64,000 bases of DNA, from the NCBI GenBank assembly GCA_900540345.1, contig UQFK01000002.1:62001-126000 (forward strand). The letters are read 5' to 3'. Shown here in pieces: positions 26,596-36,487 of the stretch. Every line of letters begins with the position of its first letter. The stretch's first letter is position 1. This DNA comes from an uncultured Eggerthella sp. Lineage in GTDB: Bacteria > Actinomycetota > Coriobacteriia > Coriobacteriales > Eggerthellaceae. The notes beneath the pieces were generated by a model. The model searched no databases and was not told the origin of the DNA. It worked only from the letters and a program-made list of their open reading frames with translations. Both the position numbers and the translations under genes were made by a program.

Positions 26596-28395
26596 TCACG
26601 ATTCAAGAAACGCACCCGTCTGACGATTCCATAGATGCGCATATTCCCCGCCCGCATCGATCAGGCTCGCGTGCGTGCCGTCCTCCACGATCTGGCCCTT
26701 GTCGAGCACGACGATGCGATCGAGGCTCGCCACCGTCGAAAGTCGGTGCGCGACCACGATCGCCGTGCGGCCCTGCATAAGGTTGGCGAGCGCGTCTTGC
26801 ACAAGCGCCTCGCTCTCGGAATCAAGTGCGCTGGTGGCTTCATCGAGCACGAGAATAGGCGCATCGGCCAGGATCGCACGCGCAATGGCGATACGCTGGC
26901 GCTGACCTCCCGAAAGCTTGATGCCGCGCTCCCCTACCATGGTGTCGAAACCATTGGGAAGCTGCTCGATGAATTCAAGCGCATTGGCTTTCTCAGCTGC
27001 CCGAACGATCTCTTCACGGGTCGCGTCGGGCCTGCCGTAGGCGATGTTTTCGAGAATGCTTCGGTGGAAGAGCAGCGCTTCTTGCGGCACATAGGCGATC
27101 TGCTGGCGCAGGCTTTGCTGTGAATGCTGCGAGATGTCCTGACCATCGACCAACACTTCGCCCTGCTGGACGTCAGAGAGGCGCAGCAAGAGCTTGGTGA
27201 GCGTCGTCTTGCCCGAGCCTGATTGGCCCACCAGGCCAATACGCTGACCACCCGGAATATGCAGGTTGAGATCGGTAAACACCGGAGTTGCATTCGCGGA
27301 ATCCTCGTAGGTGAAGCCGATGTGCTCGAAGTCGATGGCTCCTGCGTTCACCTTCAGCGGAGCGGCATTGGGCACATCGGAGACGAGCCGTGGTTCATCA
27401 AGAATACGCGTCATCTCGGAGGCGTCGCCGAAGACCTTGTTCAGGCGCGAGAGCATCGAGTTGATCATGTTGAAGCGCATTGTGAGATTGTAGGTATAGG
27501 TGAACATCATGACGAGCGTGCCAGCTGAGATACCAAACCAGGCATTGCCACCGGCAGTGAAGATCGAAACGACAGACATGATGACGACGATGATCGAGCT
27601 GGTCATGATGCCACGTTTGATGGTAGCGCGCATGTTAATGGAGTCGGCGCGGACGGATTCGAGCGTGGCATCGGTGAAGAGCTGGCGCTCGTAGTCTTCA
27701 CGGCCGTAGGTCTTCACGGCAAGGATGTTCGTGACCGCGTCGGAGAGCACGCCTGAAACTTTATTCTGAGCTGCGGCAGCGGCGGCGGAAAGCGGCGTGA
27801 TCTTGCGGAACATGAAATAAGCGACCGCAATGTAGAGCACAAGCATAACCGTAAGCACGGCAACATAGGTAGGCACGATGGGCAGCAGAATTCCGATGGT
27901 GCAGACGATCGCGATGACGGTAGGTAGCAAGGAAAGAAGCGTCGTTTCAACGAGAAGCGAATACGAGGTCATGAACTTCGAGGTTTGGCTGACGAGCGAT
28001 CCGCCGAAGCGATTGGTGTGAAAGGTCATCGACTGATTGGAAAGCGTGTCGAAGCAGAGGCGCGCAAGGTTATAACTGCCGTTGATCTCGGTCTTGAAAA
28101 TAGCGTAATCCTGAAGCTTCGAGCAAAGTTGGCCGACGATATTCACGAGGATGAGCGCGATGATATAGGGGCCGAAAACGCTCCAGACCTGGTCGGGGGC
28201 GACTGGGCCAAGTTGAATGCGATCGACGATAAGGCTCATCACGTAGGTATTGGCGTACGTGAGCAGGCCAACGAAACCGATGGTGGCGATGACGCCGAGA
28301 ATGAACGGCCACGGACGCTTCTTGGTAATCTGCCAGAAGAAATAGAGCGTGCGCTTGATGGTGGTAGAGTCTTGGAGTTTCGGGCTTGTTTTCAT
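26596..28395 (-). CDS. ABC exporter, fused membrane and ATPase domains (MsbA/MDR type)
   Basis: About 599 residues. The N-terminal half has six predicted membrane helices of the type I exporter fold; the C-terminal half is an ATPase with Walker A GQSGSGKTT, Q loop YVPQE, signature LSGGQRQR, Walker B ILVLDEATSALD and the switch His in VVAHRLST. The protein probably works as a homodimer; the substrate is unknown. The ATG at 28395 gives the usual length. There is no clear ribosome-binding site: a 10-bp poly-C tract on the coding strand ends 17 nt upstream. The reading frame can be extended in frame through that tract to 28539, adding 48 residues of atypical composition. Confidence 0.9.
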   Translation of the reverse strand: MKTSPKLQDSTTIKRTLYFFWQITKKRPWPFILGVIATIGFVGLLTYANTYVMSLIVDRIQLGPVAPDQVWSVFGPYIIALILVNIVGQLCSKLQDYAIFKTEINGSYNLARLCFDTLSNQSMTFHTNRFGGSLVSQTSKFMTSYSLLVETTLLSLLPTVIAIVCTIGILLPIVPTYVAVLTVMLVLYIAVAYFMFRKITPLSAAAAAAQNKVSGVLSDAVTNILAVKTYGREDYERQLFTDATLESVRADSINMRATIKRGIMTSSIIVVIMSVVSIFTAGGNAWFGISAGTLVMMFTYTYNLTMRFNMINSMLSRLNKVFGDASEMTRILDEPRLVSDVPNAAPLKVNAGAIDFEHIGFTYEDSANATPVFTDLNLHIPGGQRIGLVGQSGSGKTTLTKLLLRLSDVQQGEVLVDGQDISQHSQQSLRQQIAYVPQEALLFHRSILENIAYGRPDATREEIVRAAEKANALEFIEQLPNGFDTMVGERGIKLSGGQRQRIAIARAILADAPILVLDEATSALDSESEALVQDALANLMQGRTAIVVAHRLSTVASLDRIVVLDKGQIVEDGTHASLIDAGGEYAHLWNRQTGAFLES

Positions 28396-28412
28396 GGGTG
28401 TGCTTTCGTTGA

Positions 28413-28422
28413 GGGGGGGGGG
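28413..28422 (-). repeat. C10 homopolymer at the 5' end of the ABC exporter gene
   Basis: Ten consecutive C on the coding strand, 17 nt before the ATG and where the ribosome-binding site should be. Tracts of this length are prone to slippage and in many pathogens switch genes on and off. It is the only such tract noticed in the window. Confidence 0.75.
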
Positions 28423-28454
28423 TGCGGCTGAGTGCTGGTCGCGGATTATATGTT

Positions 28455-28541
28455 GCGAGCGGCGTGCTGAGCACAGGCAGGTAGCGAGCGGCGCGCTGAG
28501 CACGAGCAGGTAACGGGCGGCGTGCTTTGCAGGCGACAACG
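28455..28541. repeat. 29-bp tandem repeat, 3 copies
   Basis: GCGAGCGGCGTGCTGAGCAC and variants start at 28455, 28484 and 28513, exactly 29 bp apart. The array begins right at the stop codon of the upstream gene (28542) and ends before the poly-C tract. Confidence 0.75.
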
Positions 28542-28901
28542 CTAGTTTTCGAGGGCTTCGAGGATGCTCTCACACAAACGACCGTAGGCGTTGGGAGCAT
28601 CGGTGGTTTCGTCGATGCCGTTTTCGTAGAGTTCCTCGCCGATGACATCGTCGATCTCGAGGCGATCGTCGGTGGAGAGGCTCTTGAAGTTCGTGGGTAG
28701 GCCGAGCTTTTTGAGCAGAGCTTTTTGTTCTGCGTTGAGCGGAGAGCTCTGCGGGCCTGCTGTCTTGCGAGGTCTCGGTGCCTTGTGTGAGGTTGCTGCC
28801 TTGTGTGAGTTCGCCGCCTTGCGTGATGAAGACGACCGCGACACCTTACATGAAGTCGGTGCCTTGTGTGAGTTCGCCGCCTTGCGTGAGGTCGGTGCCA
28901 T
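28542..28901 (-). CDS. Small protein with basic His/Lys/Ser/Ala repeats and conserved-looking C-terminus
   Basis: About 119 residues, not recognised. Residues ~4-50 are a histone-tail-like series built from repeats of RKAANSHKAPTSCK type, strongly basic. Residues ~55-119 are a compact acidic domain (LNAEQKALLKKLGLPTNF, LSTDDRLEIDDVIGEEL, ending SILEALEN) of normal composition. The ATG at 28901 is chosen for the GAAAGAG ahead of it; an upstream ATG at 28991 is possible. A nucleic-acid-binding tail is a guess. It lies upstream of the ABC exporter on the same strand, separated by tandem repeats. Confidence 0.6.
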   Translation of the reverse strand: MAPTSRKAANSHKAPTSCKVSRSSSSRKAANSHKAATSHKAPRPRKTAGPQSSPLNAEQKALLKKLGLPTNFKSLSTDDRLEIDDVIGEELYENGIDETTDAPNAYGRLCESILEALEN

Positions 28902-29700
28902 ATGCGTCTCTTTCTCGATCGTGCGCGCTTTATGGCGCTGCAAGCTGCAATCGCGCAGAGTAGGATGCGATGATGCAGCTGCGATGTGCACAGGTGTGTC
29001 GTTCGTTTTGCATTTGCCACTATAGCATCTCGCTGTGCCGTCCGCCCTGTTTCGAGCGCGCGAAAAACTCGAACATCTGTCGACAGGTTTGGAGTATTTT
29101 CAATTGCTACGAGGCATTTCTGGCAGATCTGGGGGCTTTCTGGTGATTTGGAATTGGGTGCCCCGAGTTTGCGCGCCCGATTCAACAGGCCGATTTCGGA
29201 TTTCTGGAAATAATTTTCGGTTTTATGCAGAAAACTGTGGGCACATAGACCTGCATCGGGTCTTTGGTTGACTTGAGAGTCACCTCGTGAACGTCTTAAA
29301 AGCTTGCGACCTGGTGTTTTGCGCTTGCGTCTTCTGGGAGGTGCTGTAAATTGAAGAGAAACGTGCAAAAAACGAAAATAAAAGCCAGAATCTCGGATAT
29401 GGCGAGAAATTGCGGTTTTACCGCTGGGCTGCGACAGTTATATGTCAGCTCTGGGTCGCCGCGCGTGACTTCCTTCGCGCAACCTCCGCGTGACTTCCTT
29501 ATGAATGACGCTTTACGAATTCGATACGAGCAGGCGGTCTGCGTGCCTCGATGGTAGCAAGGCGGGTAGGATGGAATCGCGGAATGAGCCCATTGAAATC
29601 GAGCGGTTGGTTTTGCGACTACCAGTCGACACGTGCAGAGGTGCACGATGACAACTGTGCAAGCGAGCTCGGAGCTTGTGAGTAATTCGAGGAGGACATC
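28902..29700. other. Non-coding stretch between divergent genes
   Basis: About 800 bp with no supported gene. It holds composite element locus 2 (29185-29410). Promoters for the divergent genes must lie here but no clear hexamers were identified. Confidence 0.55.
29185..29410. repeat. Composite intergenic element, locus 2
   Basis: Minus arm 29185-29230 (CTGCATAAAACCGAAAAT, CCAGAAATCCGAAATCGGCC) and plus arm 29362-29410 (CGTGCAAAAAACGAAAAT, GCCAGAATCTCGGATATGGC) point away from a 131-bp core containing GACCTGG at 29308-29314. It lies between divergent genes. Confidence 0.6.
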
Positions 29701-30696
29701 ATGGCGAAGATTGTCGTTACGGACAGCGATTTTGAAGTGTCGGATATCGAGCAGAAAATGATCGAGGAAGCCGGCATCGAATTCGCACGTTTTCAGGATC
29801 GAAGCGCCTCGGGCATCATCGCAAACTGCGCAGATGCCGATGGCATCATAACCTCATATGGGCAGCTCACAGCAGAAGTCTTCGCGGCACTCCCGCAACT
29901 GCAAGTGGTTTCGCGCACAGGCGTTGGTGTTGATACGGTCGATCTGCCTGCTGCGAGCGAGCACGGTGTTGCCGTATGCAATGTACCAGGATATGCCACT
30001 GAGGTAGTCTCTGATCATGCAATCGCGATGGCCATGGCGCTCCTGCGACGTTTGCCTGAGATCAACGCCGATGTCCATAACGGCATCTGGGACTATGCTC
30101 GTCATCGCCCCCTCGGACAAGTCTATGGACGCACGTTTGGCGTGGTGGGCATGGGCGATATCGGACGCGCGGTCGCGCGCAAAGCGAGTGGACTTGGCTT
30201 CAAGGTCATCTGCTGGTCGCACTCACTCGTACCCGGACGGCGCACACCTGAAGGATACGAGATCGTCTCCTATGACGATCTGCTCAAGCACTCTGATGTG
30301 GTAAGTTTCCACACCGCACTCGTACCAGCAACGCATCATCTATTGAATGCCGACAACATCAAGCTCTTGAAGAAGGATTGCATCGTGATCAACACCTCAC
30401 GTGGAGCTGTGATCGATACCACTGCTATCGCAGCTGCGCTTAAGGCAGATGCGATCTGGGGTGCGGGCATCGATGTATTCGAGGAAGAGCCGATCGCGAC
30501 CGACGATCCGCTCATGAGCGCGCCGCACGCACTGCTCACACCACATGCGGCGTATTGGTCAGAAGAATCAGGTGTTGAACTTCGGACGCGCAGCGCGCAA
30601 AATGCGATCGATGTGGTGCTTGGGCGCGAACCGCATGATTGCTTGAACAAGCAGGTATTCGGTGCGAATGGCAAGCTGAAGAAACTCACACATTAG
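29701..30696 (+). CDS. D-isomer-specific 2-hydroxyacid dehydrogenase (CtBP/phosphoglycerate dehydrogenase-like)
   Basis: 331 residues. NAD-dependent reduction of a 2-keto acid or its reverse, cytoplasmic. The Rossmann motif GMGDIG (Gly150/152/155), substrate-binding TGVGVDTVD, and the catalytic triad Arg234 (TSRGAVI), Glu263 (VFEEEP) and His282 (TPHAAYWSEES) are all present. The YWSEES sequence after the His resembles the C-terminal-binding-protein subgroup rather than SerA, and there is no ACT domain. The substrate is undetermined. AGGAGG precedes the ATG. Confidence 0.9.
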   Translation: MAKIVVTDSDFEVSDIEQKMIEEAGIEFARFQDRSASGIIANCADADGIITSYGQLTAEVFAALPQLQVVSRTGVGVDTVDLPAASEHGVAVCNVPGYATEVVSDHAIAMAMALLRRLPEINADVHNGIWDYARHRPLGQVYGRTFGVVGMGDIGRAVARKASGLGFKVICWSHSLVPGRRTPEGYEIVSYDDLLKHSDVVSFHTALVPATHHLLNADNIKLLKKDCIVINTSRGAVIDTTAIAAALKADAIWGAGIDVFEEEPIATDDPLMSAPHALLTPHAAYWSEESGVELRTRSAQNAIDVVLGREPHDCLNKQVFGANGKLKKLTH

Positions 30697-30737
30697 CAAG
30701 GCGTGCCAAGCGACGTACAGGGTGTGCGATATGCGAG

Positions 30738-31079
30738 CTAGAGATACTTCGTAGGGAGCGCCTTGTTCTTGTATTGCGGATGATTGCGCACGAAGCGCCA
30801 ACGGCAGAAACGCGTAATACCCAGCGCAATGAGCGAAACCACCAGGAACGTGCCCGTGATCTCAAGAACCTTCATGTTGCTTTCCGCAAACGCATAGAGC
30901 GATGCAAGCGCAAATGCGATCGACAGCACGATCGTGATAACCGTGAACATCTTGATGAGGATCTCTTTTGCGCGCAGCGGAGATTTGAGCCATGCAACGA
31001 AGAGATACACCACAATGGCCACTACGACCAAAGTGATGACCAGTGGTACCGATTGAAGCAAGCGTGCAACGATCGCCAT
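30738..31079 (-). CDS. Small multi-pass membrane protein
   Basis: 113 residues, no family recognised. Hydrophobic segments at about 10-31, 42-64 and 72-90, with a basic C-terminal tail (RFCRWRFVRNHPQYKNK). AAAGGAGG at ideal distance from the ATG supports expression. It converges on the dehydrogenase gene. Confidence 0.8.
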   Translation of the reverse strand: MAIVARLLQSVPLVITLVVVAIVVYLFVAWLKSPLRAKEILIKMFTVITIVLSIAFALASLYAFAESNMKVLEITGTFLVVSLIALGITRFCRWRFVRNHPQYKNKALPTKYL

Positions 31080-31311
31080 GAATCCTCCTTTGAGCTCGCC
31101 TCATCATGCCAGCTCATAAGCTTATACGCATCCGTTCTTTATCATGAATAGAACGACATGTTTTCATTGATATCGCCTTATTATACGTATCTTCTTTACA
31201 CAGATGTAACTCTTTAGCGGTAGAATATCGCTGGAAAGAAACGATGAGCTGGCATTTGTCGGCTCAAACACTCTCATAGGTCTTATTACCGAGCAAGTGA
31301 GGCGAACGACT

Positions 31312-31698
31312 ATGACGAACGCATCAACCTCGCAATCCAACGATATAGCGGCCGAGCTCGCCGTCTATGGCATCGATTACGAAGATGCTATGGCACGCAT
31401 GCTGAACAACGGTGCTCTTTTCAAGCAGCTCGCACAACATTACCGCAACGATGCGAACCTGGCTGCACTGGTCGAAGACATGAAGGCGGGCGATCTCGAG
31501 ACGGCATACAGCCATGCTCATACGCTGAAAGGGGTTGCGGGCAATCTTTCCTTTGGCCAACTCCATGCGCTTGCTGCACAAATTTGCGATGCGCTGACCA
31601 GCGGAAACAGTGAAGCAGCCTATGAATCGATGGATGCGATCGAACAAGCTCACGCACGCGTACTCGAAGGGCTCGATCACTGGCAGACGCTTGCTTGA
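31312..31698 (+). CDS. Stand-alone histidine phosphotransfer (HPt) protein
   Basis: 128 residues, almost entirely one HPt domain. The phosphoacceptor His70 lies in the typical helix HAHTLKGVAGNLS. HPt domains carry phosphate between receiver domains. The hybrid kinase at 17048-20122 has two receivers but no HPt, so this protein is a candidate partner; that link is inference. The ATG at 31312 is preferred to an in-frame GTG five codons earlier. No kinase or regulator is adjacent. Confidence 0.85.
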   Translation: MTNASTSQSNDIAAELAVYGIDYEDAMARMLNNGALFKQLAQHYRNDANLAALVEDMKAGDLETAYSHAHTLKGVAGNLSFGQLHALAAQICDALTSGNSEAAYESMDAIEQAHARVLEGLDHWQTLA

Positions 31699-31761
31699 TC
31701 GCGCCACCTCTTCGACATCACGCCTCTTGGCAATACGCCGCTCTCAATCCAGGAGACCTCT

Positions 31762-32550
31762 ATGAGCATAACGATCGGACTCGCGCAAACCACCCATCCT
31801 GAAGATGGCAACGTCATCGCACTCGTGGAGCGCTTTGCTACTGAAGCAAAAGCGCTCAAGGCGCAGTTACTCGTATTCCCTGAATCGCTCATGAGCCGCT
31901 ACGAAAAAGAGCTCGAAGCATTCTGTCGTGAAGCAGAACCACTCGATGGCCCCTTTGCACGTGCGCTTGATGCAATCGCGGCACGCTACGGGCTGTGGAT
32001 CGTCTACACGCTCAATGAGAAAAATCCTTCAGGTGGCAGACCGTTCAATACTGCAGTGATCGTCGATGATAGCGGCACCAAACGCGGTGTGTATCGCAAA
32101 GTGCATCTCTTTGACACCGACTTCACCCATGAATCCGATCGTATGTCAGCTGGCAGCGAACTGTTCGATCCTATCGAGACTCCGTTTGGCAAGATAGGTC
32201 TTGGGATTTGCTATGACCTGCGCTTCCCCGAGCAAGCGCGCGCGGCAGCGCTACAAGGTTGCGATATCATGATCTACCCTGCTGCCTGGGTCGATGGCAA
32301 AACCAAGGCCGAGCAATGGCGCACGCTCCTTGCCGCCCGAGCGATCGAGAACGAACTATTCGTAGTTGGCGTGAGCCGCGCAGATGCCGGCTACATCGGC
32401 CAGAGCGCGGTGGCAGATCCCTACGGGATCCTTGTTGCAAGCGGCGGAATCGATGAAGAGCTCATCACGTGCACGATTGATGTTGCGAAGCGCAAAGAGG
32501 TGTATGAGCGCATGCCTGTTTTCCAACACCGGCGCACTGATATCTACTAG
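31762..32550 (+). CDS. Carbon-nitrogen hydrolase (nitrilase superfamily, omega-amidase-like)
   Basis: 262 residues, complete. The Glu-Lys-Cys triad is visible: Glu41 (LVFPES), Lys113 (YRKVHLFD), Cys150 (GICYDLRFPE). The sequence around these fits the Nit2/omega-amidase or YafV branch, which hydrolyses 2-oxoglutaramate-type amides; exact substrate uncertain. GGAGACC lies before the ATG. It is 63 bp downstream of the HPt gene and may share its transcript. Confidence 0.88.
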   Translation: MSITIGLAQTTHPEDGNVIALVERFATEAKALKAQLLVFPESLMSRYEKELEAFCREAEPLDGPFARALDAIAARYGLWIVYTLNEKNPSGGRPFNTAVIVDDSGTKRGVYRKVHLFDTDFTHESDRMSAGSELFDPIETPFGKIGLGICYDLRFPEQARAAALQGCDIMIYPAAWVDGKTKAEQWRTLLAARAIENELFVVGVSRADAGYIGQSAVADPYGILVASGGIDEELITCTIDVAKRKEVYERMPVFQHRRTDIY

Positions 32551-32587
32551 GGCAGAGCAGTTGGCGAAGCGCGGCTTACGCGCTTGC

Positions 32588-32652
32588 GCTAGTTCGCAGC
32601 TTTCAGCTCGCAGCGCTTTGTGCAGCTTACGTGCTAGTTCGCAGCTTTCAGC
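32588..32652. repeat. Duplicated 3' end of the HdeD-like gene
   Basis: A 20-bp identical sequence (GCTAGTTCGCAGCTTTCAGC) occurs at 32588-32607 and 32633-32652. The second copy contains the stop and last codons of the gene ending at 32634; the first lies just beyond it. Confidence 0.7.
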
Positions 32653-33179
32653 GCTTTACGTAGCTGAGCTTCAATGATGAGATCGACGATGCCGTTAGAA
32701 GCAATGATGAGGCCGAGCGCGAAAACGAGCAGTGCGGTGGTTTGAAACGGATTTGCGATGATGACCACGCCACCGATCGCAATGAGCACGCTTAAGATGA
32801 TCGACGCAATCCAGGAATTTCCACCATATCGCCTCAGCTCCATCGAACGTGCTGCGCTCACCGCGCCGCATATCACCAAGATGATGCCCAAGATAACTGA
32901 GAAGAATCCAGCTATGACCTGCGGGAAAAAGAACACGATGAGAGCTAATACGCAAAAAAAGACCCCCGTAGCCAGCATGCCGGTGATCCGTGCGCTCTCG
33001 GGTGCTTTGAAATAATTGATGAGCGAGGCAATGCCCATGATGGCGAAGATGAAACCAACCAGATAGAGCACCGTGACGATCGTGATACCAGGCCAAAACA
33101 TGAGCAACAACCCAACGATGATCGAAAGCACCGCTTGCACGATGATGTTCGATTTCACGATATTCAAAAAGGAATCCAT
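32634..33179 (-). CDS. HdeD-like membrane protein (DUF308)
   Basis: About 181 residues with six predicted membrane helices in the repeated pattern of the HdeD/DUF308 family: paired helices ending in GLLLMFWPGITI, IVFFFPQVIAG and GGVVIIANPFQTTA. In E. coli HdeD is linked to acid resistance at high cell density; function elsewhere is not established. The ATG at 33179 follows GAAGGAGG; an in-frame start five codons upstream is less likely. Confidence 0.85.
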   Translation of the reverse strand: MDSFLNIVKSNIIVQAVLSIIVGLLLMFWPGITIVTVLYLVGFIFAIMGIASLINYFKAPESARITGMLATGVFFCVLALIVFFFPQVIAGFFSVILGIILVICGAVSAARSMELRRYGGNSWIASIILSVLIAIGGVVIIANPFQTTALLVFALGLIIASNGIVDLIIEAQLRKALKAAN

Positions 33180-33369
33180 ACCTGCCTCCTTCACGCACGA
33201 GCGACGGACGTTTGGGAAATCTTTCCCACGAGCATACTGCTTCTTGGCAGCACTTCCCCACTCGATGGCACGTTTGCAACATAGCCGTTACAAATGAATG
33301 CTTCACTCTCAGATGCTCACAAATGAGGACTAGGCTGGAGTCGTATTGATACGAAAGCGAGTGATCGAA

Positions 33370-34206
33370 ATGTTGAACATCGGTTGTCATCTTTCCACTA
33401 AAAAAGGACTCTACGTCATGGCACAGGCCGCCGCATCCATCGGTGCTCGCGCGATCCAATTCTTCACCCGCAATCCGCGTGGAGGGCATGCGCGCGAAGT
33501 GAACGAGAAAGACCTGTCGGCATTCCAGGGATTTGACAAGGAACATGGCATCACGCATCTGCTCGCATACGCACCCTATACGCTTGAGCCTGCGAGTGCT
33601 GAAACGTCGCAACAAGATTTCGCACGCATGGTGATAGCAGAAGATCTAGCCCGCATGGAATCGCTCCCTGGGCAGGGATATCTGCTTCGTCCTGGAAGCG
33701 CGAAGGAGCAAACGAGCGAAGCGGCGATCGCAAATCTGGTCGACACGCTAAACCAAACTATCACGCCTACACAACACACCACTTTGCTGCTCGCCACCAT
33801 GCCCGGTTCGGGCACGCAGATCTGTTCGACATTCGAAGAGATAGCGAGTGTGCTTGAAGGTGTGAAGCAAAGCGATCACGTGGGCATTTGCTTCGATGCG
33901 AGCGCAGTGTGGGCTGCAGGCTACGACATCGTAAATGACCTTCCTGACGTACTGAAGCAACTCGATTCGACCGTTGGGCTTTCACGCGTGAAAGCCGTGC
34001 ACTTGAACGACTGCAAAGAAGCATGCGGTGCGAAGGCTGATCGTCACGCGCGTATCGGCGAAGGTGCGATCGGCTTTGATGCGCTTGCAGCCCTCATGAA
34101 CGATCCCGCATTCGCCGGCGTGCCATTCTATCTCGAGGAGCCTTCAGCTGAACTCGAGATCTATGGACAGGATATCGCGCGCTTCACCGAGGCATATAAA
34201 GGCTAA
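33370..34206 (+). CDS. Endonuclease IV homologue with incomplete metal site
   Basis: 278 residues, an AP endonuclease IV-type TIM barrel along its whole length (IGCHLS, FFTRNPRGG, AAGYD, KAVHLNDCK, DRHARIGEG, YLEEP). Endonuclease IV uses nine metal ligands for three zinc ions. Aligned by eye to E. coli Nfo, Asp176, His211, Asp224, His226 and Glu256 are kept, but the counterparts of His69, His109, Glu145 and His182 are Tyr67, Arg107, Ala142 and Ala179. Loss of three Zn1 ligands and one Zn3 ligand suggests it no longer cuts DNA by the standard mechanism. It could be a pseudoenzyme or act on another substrate. The start is ATG at 33370. Confidence 0.85.
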   Translation: MLNIGCHLSTKKGLYVMAQAAASIGARAIQFFTRNPRGGHAREVNEKDLSAFQGFDKEHGITHLLAYAPYTLEPASAETSQQDFARMVIAEDLARMESLPGQGYLLRPGSAKEQTSEAAIANLVDTLNQTITPTQHTTLLLATMPGSGTQICSTFEEIASVLEGVKQSDHVGICFDASAVWAAGYDIVNDLPDVLKQLDSTVGLSRVKAVHLNDCKEACGAKADRHARIGEGAIGFDALAALMNDPAFAGVPFYLEEPSAELEIYGQDIARFTEAYKG

Positions 34207-34620
34207 CTTGAAGGCTTACTGCTAGCACTTGCCTGCGGGGTCAGTAGCACACACGTGCAGCTCGACGCTGATGCGCGAGAATATCATGCTGACATTTGAC
34301 GGCGCGCGGTTTCGTGCGCCGTTTCGTGTACAGCTACGTGCGCGTCTATGCGTGCAGCTACGTGTACGGCTATGCATGCAGCTACATGCGCGTCTTATGC
34401 GTGCAGCTACGTGTACGGCTATGCGTACAGCTACGTGCGCGTCTATATGTACAGCTACGTGTACAGCTACGTGCGCCGTTTTCATGTGGCGGTTTCACGC
34501 TTGTTAGGCGGAGCGTGCGATAGATGCGGGTATAATCTCTAGCTATCGATATTTCTGTTCAGCGCTCGATCTGTCAGGTTGTTCTCACTGGATCGCGCTC
34601 GACATTCGGAAAGGAACCTC
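34207..34620. other. Non-coding stretch holding a 24-bp minisatellite
   Basis: 414 bp between the endonuclease IV homologue and the ABC-F gene. The minisatellite fills 34321-34478; a promoter-like TATAAT (GGTATAATCTC, near 34531) may drive the ABC-F gene. No gene is supported, although the repeat is open in several frames. Confidence 0.6.
34321..34478. repeat. 24-bp minisatellite, about 6.5 units
   Basis: Units of the type CTATGCGTGCAGCTACGTG start at about 34321, 34344, 34368, 34392, 34417, 34441 and 34465. Units ending TAC and CGC alternate, giving a 48-bp higher order. It lies about 140 bp upstream of the ABC-F start codon. Confidence 0.85.
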
Positions 34621-36300
<1,680 letters not shown>

Positions 36301-36487
36301 CTTTCAGTTGCAAAGCAAGCTAGGACGTGCGTTGTCTCGCGGGCGGTCGGCGACATCTCTTAGCGCAGCCTCAACGCGGCTTCAATGTAGGGTCAACACG
36401 GTTTCAATGCAGATTCGGCACGGCTTCGCCGCGACTTAAAGACAACTTCAAGGCAGCTTAAAGGCAACGGATACGGAACAGGGATTC

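Noticed and set aside
28070..29368. 432-codon minus-strand open frame crossing the ABC exporter start and the small basic protein
   Set aside because: Extremely Arg/His/Pro-rich, overlaps two better genes and an intergenic element. It matters only as a possible slippage frame at the poly-C tract.
34321..34478. CRISPR array or coding repeat
   Set aside because: Units are contiguous with no spacers, and no frame has a start with a ribosome-binding site.
34207..34560. Series of small plus- and minus-strand frames such as repeated VQLRARLCVQ peptides
   Set aside because: They arise from the 24-bp minisatellite, whose unit is a multiple of three; no translation signals.
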